Positions 9,623 through 19,136 of a stretch of DNA of 38,858 nt are shown here, piece by piece; position 1 is the first letter of the stretch; the number at the start of each line of letters is the position of its first letter. Made by a program: the position numbers and the translations under genes. The notes below the pieces were generated by a model. It had not been told where the DNA came from. It did no database searches and saw nothing but the letters and a program-made list of their open reading frames with translations. The stretch lies in NCBI GenBank assembly GCA_025925185.1, contig JAICLV010000002.1:1-38858 (forward strand), read 5' to 3'. The DNA is from Acidothermaceae bacterium (GTDB lineage: Bacteria; Actinomycetota; Actinomycetes; Acidothermales; Acidothermaceae).

Positions 9623-12600
9623 ATGACGCCGAAGAAGAGGTCGGACGACGCGCCTGAGGCGAGCACGTCGTCCGAGCCGCTCGCGACTCTTCCGGCGGGC
9701 TTCTCAACGATCACCCGCGACTGGTTCAGCGGCGCGTTCGACCGGCCGACCCAGGCGCAAGCGCAGGCGTGGGCCACGATCTCTCGCGGCGACAACACGC
9801 TCGTCGTGGCACCCACCGGGTCCGGCAAGACGCTCGCCGCGTTCCTCTGGGCGCTTGACCGGATCGCCTCGACACCGACGCCCGGCGAGAAAGCCAAGCG
9901 GTGCCGTGTGCTGTATGTCTCACCGTTGAAGGCGCTCGCGGTCGACGTCGAGCGCAACCTGCGGTCCCCGCTCGTCGGCATGCGGCAGGCGGCCACCCGG
10001 CTCGGGCTCCCGGCGCCGGCCATCGAGGTCGCGGTGCGCTCCGGCGACACCCCGGCCGACGAGCGGCGGCGGTTCACCGCCAAGCCGCCCGACATCTTGA
10101 TCACCACGCCCGAGTCACTGTTCTTGATCCTCACATCGCAGGCGCGTGAGTCGCTGCGCGGCGTCGAGACGGTGATCGTCGACGAGGTGCACGCGGTCGC
10201 AGGCACCAAGCGCGGCGCGCATCTCGCCTTGTCGCTGGAGCGGCTCGACGCGCTACTCGAGGCGCCCGCGCAGCGCGTCGGCCTATCGGCGACCGTGCGG
10301 CCGGTCGACGAGGTCGCTCGGTTCCTGGGGGGAGCGCGCGGCGCGACCGTCGTCCAGCCACCGGCGGCGAAGACGTTCGAGATAAGCGTCGTCGTGCCGG
10401 TCGAAGACATGGCGGAGCCCGACACGCCCGGCGATCTCGACGACGAGCAGCCCAAGAAGTCGATCTGGCCGCACGTCGAGGAGCGCATCTTCGACCTCAT
10501 CGCCGCACACCGCTCGACCATCGTGTTCACGAACGCCCGCCGGCTTGCCGAGCGGCTCACCAACCGGCTCAACGAGATCGGGTTCGAGCGCGGCCGCGAG
10601 ACGGAAATCGCGCGGGCGCACCACGGCTCCGTCAGCCGCGAGCAGCGCAGCATCACCGAGGAGTTGCTGAAGTCGGGCCGACTGCCCGCCGTGGTGGCGA
10701 CGAGCAGCCTCGAGCTCGGCATCGACATGGGCGCCGTCGACCTCGTCGTGCAGGTCGAGTCGCCACCGAGCGTCGCGAGCGGCCTGCAACGCATCGGCCG
10801 CGCGGGTCACCAGGTCGGCGCGGTCTCGCGCGGCGTCGTTTTTCCCAAGTACCGCGGCGATTTGGTGCAGACCGCGGTCGTCACCGAGCGCATGAGGACC
10901 GGCGCGATCGAGGCCGTTAAGGTGCCGCGCAACCCCCTCGACGTCCTCGCCCAACAACTCGTCTCCATGGTGGCGATGGAGCCCTGGGACGTCGACGGGG
11001 CGCTTGCCCTCGTCCGTCGTGCCGCGCCCTACGCGAGTTTGCCGCAGTCGGCTTTCGACGCGGTGCTCGACATGCTCGCCGGCCGCTATCCCAGTGACGA
11101 CTTCGCCGAGTTGCGACCGCGCTTGGTGTGGGACCGCATCGCCGGCTCCATCACCGGGCGGCCTGGCGCGCAACGGCTCGCGGTGACCAGCGGCGGCACC
11201 ATCCCCGACCGCGGCTTGTTCGGCGTTTTCCTCGCCGGCGGCGAGAAAGCGGCGCGTGTGGGCGAACTCGACGAGGAGATGGTCTACGAGTCGCGCGTCG
11301 GCGAGGTGTTCACCCTCGGCTCGTCGTCGTGGCGCATCGCCGATATCACCCACGACCGGGTGCTCGTCACACCCGCGCCCGGCGTGCCCGGCAAGCTGCC
11401 GTTCTGGCACGGCGACGCGATCGGCCGGCCGCTGGAGTTGGGCCGCGCCCTCGGCGCGTTCACCCGAGAGATCGCGAAGTTGCCGAAACCGCAGGCACTT
11501 TCCCGGTTGACGAGCGCCGGGCTCGACGAGTGGGCGGCCGACAACCTGCTGTCGTACCTCGCCGAGCAACAAGACGCCACCGGGCAGCTGCCCGACGACC
11601 GCACGATCGTCGTCGAGCGGTTCCGCGACGAACTGGGCGACTGGCGGGTCGTCGTCCACTCCCCGTTCGGCGCGCAGGTGCACGCGCCGTGGGCGCTCGC
11701 GATCGCCGCCCGGTTGCGCGAGCGGTACGGCGTCGACGTCTCGACCATGCACGCCGACGACGGGATCGTGCTGCGCATCCCCGACACCGACCAACCGCCG
11801 CCGCCCCAGTTGGCGCTGCTCGGCTCCGACGAGGTCGACGAGGTGGTCACCCGCGAGGTCGGCGGGTCGGCTTTGTTCGCCTCGCGCTTTCGCGAATGCG
11901 CGGCACGGGCGCTGCTGCTGCCGCGCCGACGTCCGGATCGGCGCACGCCCTTGTGGCAACAGCGCCAGCGATCCGCCCAATTGCTCGCAGTGGCAAGCGA
12001 ATACGCCACGTTCCCGATCGTGCTCGAGACCGTGCGCGAGTGCCTGCAAGATGTGTTCGACGTCCCTGGCTTGGTCGAGTTGATGCGCGACGTCGAGGCG
12101 CGTCGCGTCAGGCTTCTCGATGTCGAGACGACAACCGCGTCACCGTTCGCCCGGTCGCTGCTTTTCGGCTACGTCGCGGCGTTTCTCTACGAGGGCGACG
12201 CTCCGCTCGCCGAGCGCCGCGCCCAGGCGTTGGCCCTCGACACCGCGCTGCTCGGAGAACTGCTCGGCCAGGCCGAGCTGCGCGAAATCCTCGACCCCGA
12301 CGCGATCGACGAGGTCGAGCGCGAGCTGCAACACCTCGCGCCACAGCGAAAAGCGCGCGACGTCGAGGGTGTCGCCGATCTGTTGCGCCTCATCGGGCCG
12401 CTCACCACAGACGAGGCGATCGAGCGCGGGGCCACTCCACGCTGGCTCGCCGACCTTGAAGAGCAGCGGCGGGCGATCCGGGTGCGCGTCGGCGGGGAGG
12501 AGCACTGGGCCGCGATCGAAGACGCCGGCCGGCTGCGCGACGCGCTCGGAACCGCTTTGCCGGTAGGCATTCCGGAGGCCTTCACCGAGAACGTGGCCGA

Positions 12601-14167
12601 CCCGCTCGGCGACCTCGTCGGCAGGTACGCCCGCTGTCACGCGCCCTTCCATGCTGCGGCGCTCGCGCAACGCCTCGGCCTCGGAGTCGCGGTCGTCGCC
12701 GACGTGCTCGAACGTCTGGCCGCAGCGGGCCGGCTGTCGCGCGGAGAGTTCCGGCCCGGCGGCTCAGGCGTCGAGTGGTGCGACGTCGGGGTGTTGCGCT
12801 CGATCCGGCGCCGTTCGATGGCGAAGCTGCGCAAGGACGTCGAGCCGGTCGGGCCGGCGACACTCGGCCGGTTTTTGCCGGCCTGGCAACAAATCGGCGC
12901 GCCGCTGCGCGGCCCCGATGGAGTGCTGCGCGCGATCGAGCAGTTGCAAGGCACGCTGGTCCCGGCGTCGGCGCTGGAGCAAATCGTGCTGCCGTCACGG
13001 GTCGCCGACTACTCCCCCGCGATGCTCGACGAGCTAACCGTCAGCGGCGAGGTGCTGTGGGCGGGCCACGGCGCGCTGCCCGGAAACGACGGCTGGGTGG
13101 CCCTTTACCCGGCCGACAACGCGCCTCTGCTGCTGCCTGCCCTCGACGGTGACGTCGAGGTCGACGCCGTGCAAGCGGCGGTGCTCGACGCCCTCGGGGC
13201 CGGCGGCGGGCTGTTCTTCCGCGACCTGTCGAACCGCGTTGGCGACGCCGACGATCGGGCGGTCGCCGAGGCGGTGTGGGAGCTCGTCTGGTCGGGCCGG
13301 GTCACCAACGACTCACTCGCCGCGCTGCGGGTCCGGTCGGGCGCCGGGCGTGCGCGGCGCCCGACCGCGCGCCGGCCAGGGCGGCCCGGCCGCACGCCGC
13401 TGCCCGGCCGCGCCGGCCCACCCACGGTGGCGGGCCGTTGGAGCCTGCTACCCGAACGCGCCACCGACGCCACCCGCCGCTCCCACGCGCTCGCGGAGGC
13501 GCTGCTCGACCGCCACGGCATCGTCACCCGCGGCGCCGTGCAGGCCGAGGGCATCGCCGGCGGGTTCGCGGCGGTGTATCGGGTGCTCGCCGCGTTCGAG
13601 GAGGCCGGCCGCTGTCGGCGCGGCTACTTTGTCGAGGGGCTGGGCGCGGCGCAGTTCGCGCTGCCGGGCGCCGTCGACCGACTGCGGAACACCGCGGGCG
13701 CCGCCGACACGAAGCCCGGTGAGAGCGCCGGCCGCACGGTTGTGCTCGCGGCGACCGACCCGGCCAACCCGTACGGCGCGGCGCTGTCCTGGCCGGCACG
13801 GCCGCCTCGACCCGACCGCGAGACCGACGCCGCCGGACACCGGCCGGGACGTAAGGCCGGCGCGCTCGTCGTCCTGGTCGATGGCTCGCTCGTGCTCTAT
13901 GTCGAGCGCGGCGGCAAAACACTGCTGTCGTTCGGGGACGTCACCGACACGGGCAGCCCAGCCGACACGGGCGGCGCAACCGCAGCCGACGCGCGGGCAA
14001 TGCGAGCCGCCGCCGACGCTCTCGCGCTCGCCGTCCGAGATGGTCTGCTCGGGCGGCTCGACGTCGAGCGAGCCGACGGCGGCTCGGTGCTCACGTCGCC
14101 ACTGGGCGCCGCGCTGGAGGACGCCGGTTTCCGGGCGACCCCGCGCGGGCTGCGGCTGCGTTCTTAG
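9623..14167 (+). CDS. lhr: Lhr-type ATP-dependent DNA helicase
   Basis: Large superfamily 2 helicase, 1514 aa, matching the length of mycobacterial Lhr. Mycobacterial Lhr is a 3'-to-5' translocase on ssDNA that unwinds RNA:DNA hybrids and is linked to DNA repair. Motifs seen: APTGSGKT (about residue 64), the DEVH box in VIVDEVHAV (about 184), SATVRP (motif III), GSVSREQR, ELGIDMGAVDLV and the motif VI RIGRAGHQVG (about 390). A DEAD-associated/Lhr core follows, then a long C-terminal region (900-1514) with winged-helix-like stretches. The Arg/Pro-rich linker near 1240-1275 is low complexity. The neighbouring nei2 supports the repair role. Its stop lies four bases from that of the convergent lipoprotein gene. 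Confidence 0.95.
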   Translation: MTPKKRSDDAPEASTSSEPLATLPAGFSTITRDWFSGAFDRPTQAQAQAWATISRGDNTLVVAPTGSGKTLAAFLWALDRIASTPTPGEKAKRCRVLYVSPLKALAVDVERNLRSPLVGMRQAATRLGLPAPAIEVAVRSGDTPADERRRFTAKPPDILITTPESLFLILTSQARESLRGVETVIVDEVHAVAGTKRGAHLALSLERLDALLEAPAQRVGLSATVRPVDEVARFLGGARGATVVQPPAAKTFEISVVVPVEDMAEPDTPGDLDDEQPKKSIWPHVEERIFDLIAAHRSTIVFTNARRLAERLTNRLNEIGFERGRETEIARAHHGSVSREQRSITEELLKSGRLPAVVATSSLELGIDMGAVDLVVQVESPPSVASGLQRIGRAGHQVGAVSRGVVFPKYRGDLVQTAVVTERMRTGAIEAVKVPRNPLDVLAQQLVSMVAMEPWDVDGALALVRRAAPYASLPQSAFDAVLDMLAGRYPSDDFAELRPRLVWDRIAGSITGRPGAQRLAVTSGGTIPDRGLFGVFLAGGEKAARVGELDEEMVYESRVGEVFTLGSSSWRIADITHDRVLVTPAPGVPGKLPFWHGDAIGRPLELGRALGAFTREIAKLPKPQALSRLTSAGLDEWAADNLLSYLAEQQDATGQLPDDRTIVVERFRDELGDWRVVVHSPFGAQVHAPWALAIAARLRERYGVDVSTMHADDGIVLRIPDTDQPPPPQLALLGSDEVDEVVTREVGGSALFASRFRECAARALLLPRRRPDRRTPLWQQRQRSAQLLAVASEYATFPIVLETVRECLQDVFDVPGLVELMRDVEARRVRLLDVETTTASPFARSLLFGYVAAFLYEGDAPLAERRAQALALDTALLGELLGQAELREILDPDAIDEVERELQHLAPQRKARDVEGVADLLRLIGPLTTDEAIERGATPRWLADLEEQRRAIRVRVGGEEHWAAIEDAGRLRDALGTALPVGIPEAFTENVADPLGDLVGRYARCHAPFHAAALAQRLGLGVAVVADVLERLAAAGRLSRGEFRPGGSGVEWCDVGVLRSIRRRSMAKLRKDVEPVGPATLGRFLPAWQQIGAPLRGPDGVLRAIEQLQGTLVPASALEQIVLPSRVADYSPAMLDELTVSGEVLWAGHGALPGNDGWVALYPADNAPLLLPALDGDVEVDAVQAAVLDALGAGGGLFFRDLSNRVGDADDRAVAEAVWELVWSGRVTNDSLAALRVRSGAGRARRPTARRPGRPGRTPLPGRAGPPTVAGRWSLLPERATDATRRSHALAEALLDRHGIVTRGAVQAEGIAGGFAAVYRVLAAFEEAGRCRRGYFVEGLGAAQFALPGAVDRLRNTAGAADTKPGESAGRTVVLAATDPANPYGAALSWPARPPRPDRETDAAGHRPGRKAGALVVLVDGSLVLYVERGGKTLLSFGDVTDTGSPADTGGATAADARAMRAAADALALAVRDGLLGRLDVERADGGSVLTSPLGAALEDAGFRATPRGLRLRS

Positions 14168-14171
14168 GCGG

Positions 14172-15059
14172 TCAGCTCTTGGGCGCCGCGCTCGGCCCGC
14201 CCATCAGTGACATCAGCTGCGAGATGTCGATCGCGTCGGTCGGCTCAGTGATCGTCACCGGCTTGTTGTAGTCGATGAAGTTGATCGTGCCGGTGCTCGG
14301 GCCCGCGCTGCCCGTTCCGGCGCTCGCCTTCGGACCTGGGACGATCTGCAACGGCAGGTGGTCGCCGTCCTTCTCGACGTACAGGATCGACTGGTCTTCC
14401 GCGCTGTCGCCGGCGTCGACGATGCCCACCGCGGTCTTGCCGTTGATGGTCTTGGTGCCGGGCTCCAGAGAGATCGAGCCGGTCGGCGCGAACTGCTCCG
14501 CGAAGCTCTTGAGATCGCCGAAGTCAGACCCGAAGCCCGCGAGCGGGTTGTCGGACGACGCGGCGTCGGCGCTGCTGAACTTCAGCCACTTGCCCGCGAT
14601 CATCTGCAGCTGGTCGGCGGGGATCTCCCCGCCGGAAAGCGCGGAGAACGCCTTGGGGTCGGCTTGGATGTAGGTCGAGTCGCCGACCGCGACGATCTTC
14701 ATCGTGGCGCCGGAAATCCCGATGGACCCCGTCGCGCCCTTGCCGTTGGCGAACTGCATGTCGATGGAGAAGCTGTCAGTGCCCTCAGAGCCCTCGCCCT
14801 TCATGTGCACGGACTTGACGCTCGACAGCGACGCGATCGCCTGCTGGTAGAGCTTGATCGCCGCCGGGTCGCCGGAGATCGAGGCGACCGGCGCGGGGCT
14901 GCCGGAGTTCTCAGCCGGCGCGCTGGCGCCGACCGAGGACGCAATGGTCGGCGACGGGGACGAGGCGGCGTTCTTCTTGGACGACGAGCAGCCGGCCACG
15001 AGCAGCGCGGCCGCGACGACGCCGACCGCCGCCGAGCGCGCGACGGCACGAGTTTTCAT
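14172..15059 (-). CDS. LppX/LprAFG-type lipoprotein
   Basis: Exported lipoprotein of about 295 aa. From ATG 15059 there is a basic n-region, a hydrophobic helix and lipobox LVAGC (Cys24), followed by a Ser/Lys linker. The longer upstream frame adds a poor N terminus ahead of the signal peptide, so it was not used. The mature part (about residues 75-290) has the pattern of LppX/LprG proteins: SVKSVHMKGEG, GDSTYIQADPKAF, KWLKFSSADA and IDYNKPVTITEP. That family forms an open half-barrel that carries lipids or lipoglycans across the envelope; the ligand cannot be read from sequence. It sits between lhr and nei2 on the opposite strand and is divergent from nei2. Confidence 0.85.
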   Translation of the reverse strand: MKTRAVARSAAVGVVAAALLVAGCSSSKKNAASSPSPTIASSVGASAPAENSGSPAPVASISGDPAAIKLYQQAIASLSSVKSVHMKGEGSEGTDSFSIDMQFANGKGATGSIGISGATMKIVAVGDSTYIQADPKAFSALSGGEIPADQLQMIAGKWLKFSSADAASSDNPLAGFGSDFGDLKSFAEQFAPTGSISLEPGTKTINGKTAVGIVDAGDSAEDQSILYVEKDGDHLPLQIVPGPKASAGTGSAGPSTGTINFIDYNKPVTITEPTDAIDISQLMSLMGGPSAAPKS

Positions 15060-15170
15060 GTCGGGAAACCCCCAGATTCGAAGGAAAGCGACCTCACACG
15101 CTACCAGGGCGGGAACTTCGGGCGGGCGCACAACGTACAGGACGGACGCCGGCCGGTTACGGTGATCGGC

Positions 15171-16001
15171 GTGCCCGAAGGGAACACCGTCTGGCTCACC
15201 GCGCGGGGCTTACGCCGGGCGCTCGCCGGCCAGCGGTTGGTCGACGCCCACCTCCGAACACCCGCGCTGGCCACCGTCGCGTTGGCCGGTCGCGAGGTGC
15301 TCGACGTCGTGCCGCGCGGCAAGCATCTGCTGATCAGGCTGGCCGGCGACGACGGTCCGCCGCTGACCCTGCACTCGCACCTGCGAATGGACGGCGCCTG
15401 GCGCATCCGGCCCGCAGGCGCGCGCGTCGGGTCGGCCCGCGACGACGTCCGCGTCGTCCTCGCCACCGAGACCGCCACCGCCGTCGGCTACCGGTTGCAC
15501 GACATCGCCCTCGTCGCGACGACCGCGGAGGACACTCTCGTCAGCCACCTCGGCCCGGACGTGCTCGGGCCCGACTGGGATGCCGCCGTCGCGGCCCGCA
15601 ACCTGGCGCGCGACCCGGAGCGGCCGATCGCCGAGGCGGTGCTCGACCAACGCAATCTCGCGGGCGCAGGCAACGTCTACAAGTGTGAGAGTTGCTTCCT
15701 GGCAGGGGTTTCGCCGTGGACGCCGGCGAAGGACGTCGACGTCGACAAGCTCGTCGACCTGCTGCACCGGTTGCTCGTCGCGAACAAGGAGCGTTACAGC
15801 CACCTGACCACCGGCGACGACCGCCCCGGTCGCCGCACCTGGGTCTACGACCGCGCTGGCCGCCCGTGCCTGCGCTGCGGCACGCCGGTCAAACGATGGG
15901 CTGGCGAGGCGCTAGCGGATCGAGTGACGTACTGGTGCCCGCATTGCCAGCCCGGCGCGTTCGTGCAGGTTCGCGAGGACAACGAACGGAAACCTAGTTG
16001 A
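15171..16001 (+). CDS. nei2: Endonuclease VIII-like DNA glycosylase Nei2
   Basis: Base-excision repair glycosylase/AP lyase for oxidised bases. GTG 15171 is chosen because the protein must begin (M)PEG: after Met removal the N-terminal Pro is the nucleophile and the next Glu is catalytic. 276 aa. Seen: PEGNTVW at the N terminus, PRGKHLLIRL (the conserved Lys), HSHLRMDGAW, the helix-two-turn-helix DQRNLAGAGNVYKCE, and a C-terminal zinc finger CLRC...CPHC (about residues 233-257). The finger and NVYKCE segment fit the Nei2 branch rather than MutM. In mycobacteria Nei2 is next to Lhr, as here. The upstream SD is weak. Confidence 0.93.
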   Translation: MPEGNTVWLTARGLRRALAGQRLVDAHLRTPALATVALAGREVLDVVPRGKHLLIRLAGDDGPPLTLHSHLRMDGAWRIRPAGARVGSARDDVRVVLATETATAVGYRLHDIALVATTAEDTLVSHLGPDVLGPDWDAAVAARNLARDPERPIAEAVLDQRNLAGAGNVYKCESCFLAGVSPWTPAKDVDVDKLVDLLHRLLVANKERYSHLTTGDDRPGRRTWVYDRAGRPCLRCGTPVKRWAGEALADRVTYWCPHCQPGAFVQVREDNERKPS

Positions 16002-16052
16002 TCGCCCGGCCCCGGCACACGCGCATCGTCGAAAACCGCTATCCGCGATCTC

Positions 16053-16658
16053 TTACGACGGGTCCGGATCGTTCGGCGCCGGCGATGGCCCCGCCAACGC
16101 CCCAACGAGAAGCCGAGCCTCGCCCGCGCGAGCGGCGTCGTCCGACGGCGTGAGGAGCTGGCTCGCGAGATAGCGCAGCACCAGATCGACGCTCGCCGAG
16201 GCGTCGACGAAACCGGCCGCGCGGATCGCGTCGGCCACGTGATCGTGCGCGGCCTTCCACGCGGTGCCGTCGCCGATGATCGCGAGCGCGGCGAGCGTCT
16301 CCGGCTCGCCGTTCGCGATTTTCCGGACGGCGGGATGTTCACCGACCAACCGCGCGGCCTCCGCCAGCGCGACCTCGAGACCGTGAACTGAGGTGTCCAA
16401 CCGCGCGGTAGCAGCGGCCGCGATGGCGTCGACCTCGGCGGCCACGGTGGCCCGGTACACCTCGGGCTTGGTGCGGAAATGGTTGTACAGCGTGGCTTTC
16501 GCGATACCGGCGAGCATCGCGATATCGCCCATGGTGGCTTTGCGCGCGCCGTACTTGGCGACCGCGCGAACGGCTCCGGCTAGCGCGGCGTCACGGGTGC
16601 GGCCCATGGCGTTGCCCGCACGGGTGCGGGTGCCGCGGGACGGCGCTGGATCGACCAC
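16053..16658 (-). CDS. TetR-family transcriptional regulator
   Basis: 201 aa one-component repressor. The N-terminal HTH is clear (about residues 24-75): AVAKYGARKATMGDIAMLAG followed by the recognition helix and KATLYNHFRTKPEVYRA. The C-terminal ligand-binding half is all-helical and its ligand is unknown. The frame opens at GTG 16658 with no SD; a -10-like CATAAAC ends just six bases upstream, which suggests a leaderless transcript. An ATG at 16607 is the alternative start. It lies 36 bp downstream of clgR on the same strand and is convergent with nei2. No obvious target gene adjoins it. Confidence 0.9.
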   Translation of the reverse strand: MVDPAPSRGTRTRAGNAMGRTRDAALAGAVRAVAKYGARKATMGDIAMLAGIAKATLYNHFRTKPEVYRATVAAEVDAIAAAATARLDTSVHGLEVALAEAARLVGEHPAVRKIANGEPETLAALAIIGDGTAWKAAHDHVADAIRAAGFVDASASVDLVLRYLASQLLTPSDDAARAGEARLLVGALAGPSPAPNDPDPS

Positions 16659-16694
16659 CGCGGCAGTTTATGCCGCGACCGAGGCACCGCGTGC

Positions 16695-17024
16695 TTACGC
16701 GGCGGCCACGACGTCGTGCTGACGGCCCGCGGCGAGGCCGGCTTGCCGATCGGCGAGCGACTCGAGCGCGGGCGCGACGGCGGCGTTCTCGAGCTCGAGC
16801 AAGACGAGCTCGTCGCTGACCTCGCGCAGCACAGTGGAGAGGTTGACGCCGAGCGCGTCGCAGATCGACGCGAGCAGCTCAGAGGAGGCTTCTTTCTGGC
16901 CCCGCTCGACCTCGGAGAGGTAGCCAAGCGAGACTCGGGCACCGGCCGAAACGTCGCGCAGGGTGCGGTGTTGGCGCAACCGCTGACGGCGCAACGCGTC
17001 GCCGAGCAGCCTTCGCAACAGCAT
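16695..17024 (-). CDS. clgR: ClgR-type XRE regulator of Clp/Lon proteolysis
   Basis: 109 aa transcription activator. ATG 17024 is chosen because AGGAGG sits a normal distance upstream; the longer frame adds a non-family N terminus. An XRE/Cro HTH fills residues 7-65: [20 protein letters not shown] then [21 protein letters not shown], the latter being a ClgR hallmark. In Streptomyces, Corynebacterium and Mycobacterium ClgR activates clpP, clpC or lon and is itself a Clp substrate. The protein ends DVVAAA; a C-terminal Ala-Ala is the known degron in the Streptomyces protein. The location after cinA is conserved, but recA, which often follows in other actinobacteria, is replaced by a TetR gene. 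Confidence 0.88.
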   Translation of the reverse strand: MLLRRLLGDALRRQRLRQHRTLRDVSAGARVSLGYLSEVERGQKEASSELLASICDALGVNLSTVLREVSDELVLLELENAAVAPALESLADRQAGLAAGRQHDVVAAA

Positions 17025-17188
17025 CAACGCGTCCTCCTCGCCTGCGATCCGGGGTGCCTTGGGTCTTCCTTGGCCCGCTTTTGAACCACCGTACTCCGTC
17101 TCATCGGCATGCCAGCCGCCCAACTCGAACGATCCGGGCAACGGATCTGTCGTCTGTGGTGTAACGGTGTAAGCACACCCGAGTGTTC

Positions 17189-17214
17189 CCCGGGAGGCAA
17201 GCGGTTTTCCCGGG
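17189..17214 (-). terminator. Hairpin just downstream of cinA
   Basis: Perfect 7-bp arms CCCGGGA (17189-17195) and TCCCGGG (17208-17214) around a 12-base loop, 15 bases past the cinA stop on the transcribed strand. No U-tract follows, so it is not a classic intrinsic terminator; such hairpins are common behind actinobacterial operons. The remaining spacer to clgR (17025-17188) presumably holds the clgR promoter, but I could not assign it. Confidence 0.45.
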
Positions 17215-17229
17215 CGACCCAGGGTGGGG

Positions 17230-18498
17230 TCAGCCCTGCTGATCGAGCCCGCCGAGCAGCCGGCGCAGCATGTCGAGGGCCGCGGTCACGGTCGCCTGCC
17301 GGATCCGGTCGCGATCGCCGCGCAGCTGCAGTTCTTGGACGACGTGTTCGCCGGCGCGGGGCCCGACGAGCGCGACGAAGACCGCGCCGACGGGCTTGCC
17401 GTCCTGCTCGGTCGGCCCGGCGACGCCGGTGGTCGCGACGCCGTAGGTCGCCCCGAACCGCTCCCGACACCCGCGCGCCATCGCGAGCGCGACGTCCGGG
17501 TCGACCGCACCGCGCTGCTCGATCAACTCCGCCGGGACGTCGAGCAGGCCGTGCTTCGCCTCCGTCGCGTACGCGACGACGCCGCCGCGATAGGCCTCCG
17601 ACGACCCGGCGACCTTCGTCAACGCCGCCCCGAGGAGCCCGCCGGTCAACGACTCGGCGGTCGCCACCGTCGCGCCGGACCGGAGCAACGCGGCCAGCAC
17701 CACGGACTCCAGCGTGTCGTCGTCCACGCCGTAGACGACGTCGCCCAACGCGGCGCGCACACGGGCGTCGACCGCGTCGATCAACGCGGTCGCGTCGTCC
17801 ACGTTCGCAGCCTTCGCCGTGACGCGCACCAGCGTCTGGCCCTGCGAGGCGAGGTAGGCCAGCGTCGGGTTGCCGGACACCTCGAGCTCGGCGTCGAGGT
17901 CGGCCAGCCGCTGCGCGACCTCCGACTCCCAGATGCCCACGGTGTGCAGTCGCCGCGACAGCAAGACCGAGCCGCGTCCGGCCCGATCCGCCAACTCGTC
18001 GCGGACCCACGCCGAGAAGATGGCGCGCATCTCACCCGGCACGCCCGGCATCGCGTAGAGGACGACGTCGCCGTGCGTGATCCGCAACCCGGGCGCGGTG
18101 CCCGCGGCGTTGGGCATGGCGACCGCGTCACGTGGACGGTCCGCCATGCGCAGGTTGTTGCGAGTGAAGTCGGGACGTCCGACCGCGCCGTAACGGGCGA
18201 TCAACGCCGCTTCGAGGTCGGGATCGCGCACGAGCGGCGATCCGGTCAACCGGGCCAGCGCCTCGCGGGTGAGGTCGTCTTGGGTCGGCCCAAGCCCGCC
18301 GGTGGTGATGACGACGTCGGATCGGTCGCACGCGCTGGCCAGGATCGCCGCGATGCGCGCCAGGTTGTCGCCGACGACCGTGGTTTGCTCGACGTCGACG
18401 CCGATAGCGGCCAGCTCGTTTCCCAGCCACGCGGCGTTGCCGTTGACGACGTCGCCGAGCAGCAGTTCGGTGCCGATCGCGACGATCTCGGCCTTCAC
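17230..18498 (-). CDS. cinA: CinA-family protein (nicotinamide-nucleotide amidase / competence-damage protein)
   Basis: 422 aa from GTG 18498, which overlaps the pgsA stop as GTGA, so it is translationally coupled. The N-terminal MoCF-like domain (about residues 3-170) shows [28 protein letters not shown] and MPGVPGEM. The C-terminal CinA/PncC domain (about 260-420) shows ATAESLTGG, the [15 protein letters not shown] stretch and ATTGVAGP. Members with both domains hydrolyse ADP-ribose or recycle pyridine nucleotides by deamidating NMN. It is the last gene of the RodZ-like/rimO/pgsA/cinA run. A longer upstream frame across pgsA is an artefact. Confidence 0.93.
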   Translation of the reverse strand: MKAEIVAIGTELLLGDVVNGNAAWLGNELAAIGVDVEQTTVVGDNLARIAAILASACDRSDVVITTGGLGPTQDDLTREALARLTGSPLVRDPDLEAALIARYGAVGRPDFTRNNLRMADRPRDAVAMPNAAGTAPGLRITHGDVVLYAMPGVPGEMRAIFSAWVRDELADRAGRGSVLLSRRLHTVGIWESEVAQRLADLDAELEVSGNPTLAYLASQGQTLVRVTAKAANVDDATALIDAVDARVRAALGDVVYGVDDDTLESVVLAALLRSGATVATAESLTGGLLGAALTKVAGSSEAYRGGVVAYATEAKHGLLDVPAELIEQRGAVDPDVALAMARGCRERFGATYGVATTGVAGPTEQDGKPVGAVFVALVGPRAGEHVVQELQLRGDRDRIRQATVTAALDMLRRLLGGLDQQG

Positions 18499-19136
18499 GG
18501 CCGCCGCCGCGCGCGCCGCAGCCGGACCGCGCGAGCGACGTAGTCGACGCCGGTTGCCAGCGTGACGATGAGCGCGACGCCCATCAACCACCAGCGCACG
18601 CTGCCCCAGAAGTGCGCGATGGGTAACAGGTAAAGCCCGATCGCGACCGCCTGCACGACGGTTTTGACCTTGCCGCCCCGGCTGGCCGCCATGACGCCAT
18701 GGCGGATGACCCAGAACCGCAGCAGCGTGACGCCGATCTCGCGGGCCAGGATGACCAACGTGACCCACCACGCGAGGTCGCCGATGGCCGAGAGCGCGAT
18801 CAGCGCGGCGCCGGTCAGCGCCTTGTCGGCGATGGGGTGGGCGATTTTGCCGAAGTGGGTGACGATCGCGCGGCGCCGGGCGATCTCGCCGTCGACACGG
18901 TCGGTCAGCGACGCCACCACGAACACGGCGGTGGCGGTCAGCCGCAGGTTGGGGTGCTCGTTGCCGGCCGACCCGAGCAACGCCGCGAACAGCGGCACCA
19001 TGAGCAGCCGGACGACGGTCAGCCCGTTGGCGAGGTTCGCGACGCCGACGTGCGGCTGCGCCGGTCGCCCGGGCGCGGCGTCGTCGACCGAGGGCACGCG
19101 TTCGAGCCCCGACCCGCTCACGGGTGAGCCGGTCAC
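18495..19136 (-). CDS. pgsA: CDP-alcohol phosphatidyltransferase (PgsA type) with altered catalytic motif
   Basis: 213 aa integral membrane enzyme expected to make phosphatidylglycerol-phosphate from CDP-diacylglycerol and glycerol-3-phosphate, by resemblance to actinobacterial PgsA3. Start GTG 19136 overlaps the rimO stop (GTGA). Several hydrophobic helices are evident after residue 33. The family motif is DxxDGxxAR...GxxxDxxxD. Here Asp79, Asp82-Gly83, Ala87-Arg88, Gly96 and Asp104 are present, but the third Asp is His100 (codon 18837-18839, CAC) in [11 protein letters not shown]. That Asp normally binds metal. The rest of the sequence, including [20 protein letters not shown] and [10 protein letters not shown], is well conserved, so it does not look like a decaying gene. 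Confidence 0.9.
   Translation of the reverse strand: MTGSPVSGSGLERVPSVDDAAPGRPAQPHVGVANLANGLTVVRLLMVPLFAALLGSAGNEHPNLRLTATAVFVVASLTDRVDGEIARRRAIVTHFGKIAHPIADKALTGAALIALSAIGDLAWWVTLVILAREIGVTLLRFWVIRHGVMAASRGGKVKTVVQAVAIGLYLLPIAHFWGSVRWWLMGVALIVTLATGVDYVARAVRLRRARRRP

Noticed and set aside
9454..10794. 446-codon minus-strand open frame over the start of lhr
   Set aside because: Antisense to a clear helicase gene; Ser/Arg-rich shadow with no domain.
10283..12049. 588-codon minus-strand open frame inside lhr
   Set aside because: Shadow of high-GC coding sequence; lhr motifs are continuous on the plus strand.
14358..15170. Plus-strand upstream extension of the nei2 frame
   Set aside because: It runs antisense through the lipoprotein gene; the catalytic PEG must be at the N terminus, so the start is 15171.
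15060..15170. Possible LexA/SOS box between the lipoprotein gene and nei2
   Set aside because: No sequence fits the GAAC-N4-GTTY pattern.
17140..17185. Possible tRNA-like or small RNA segment between clgR and cinA
   Set aside because: No cloverleaf could be drawn; only a hairpin at 17189-17214 is supported.
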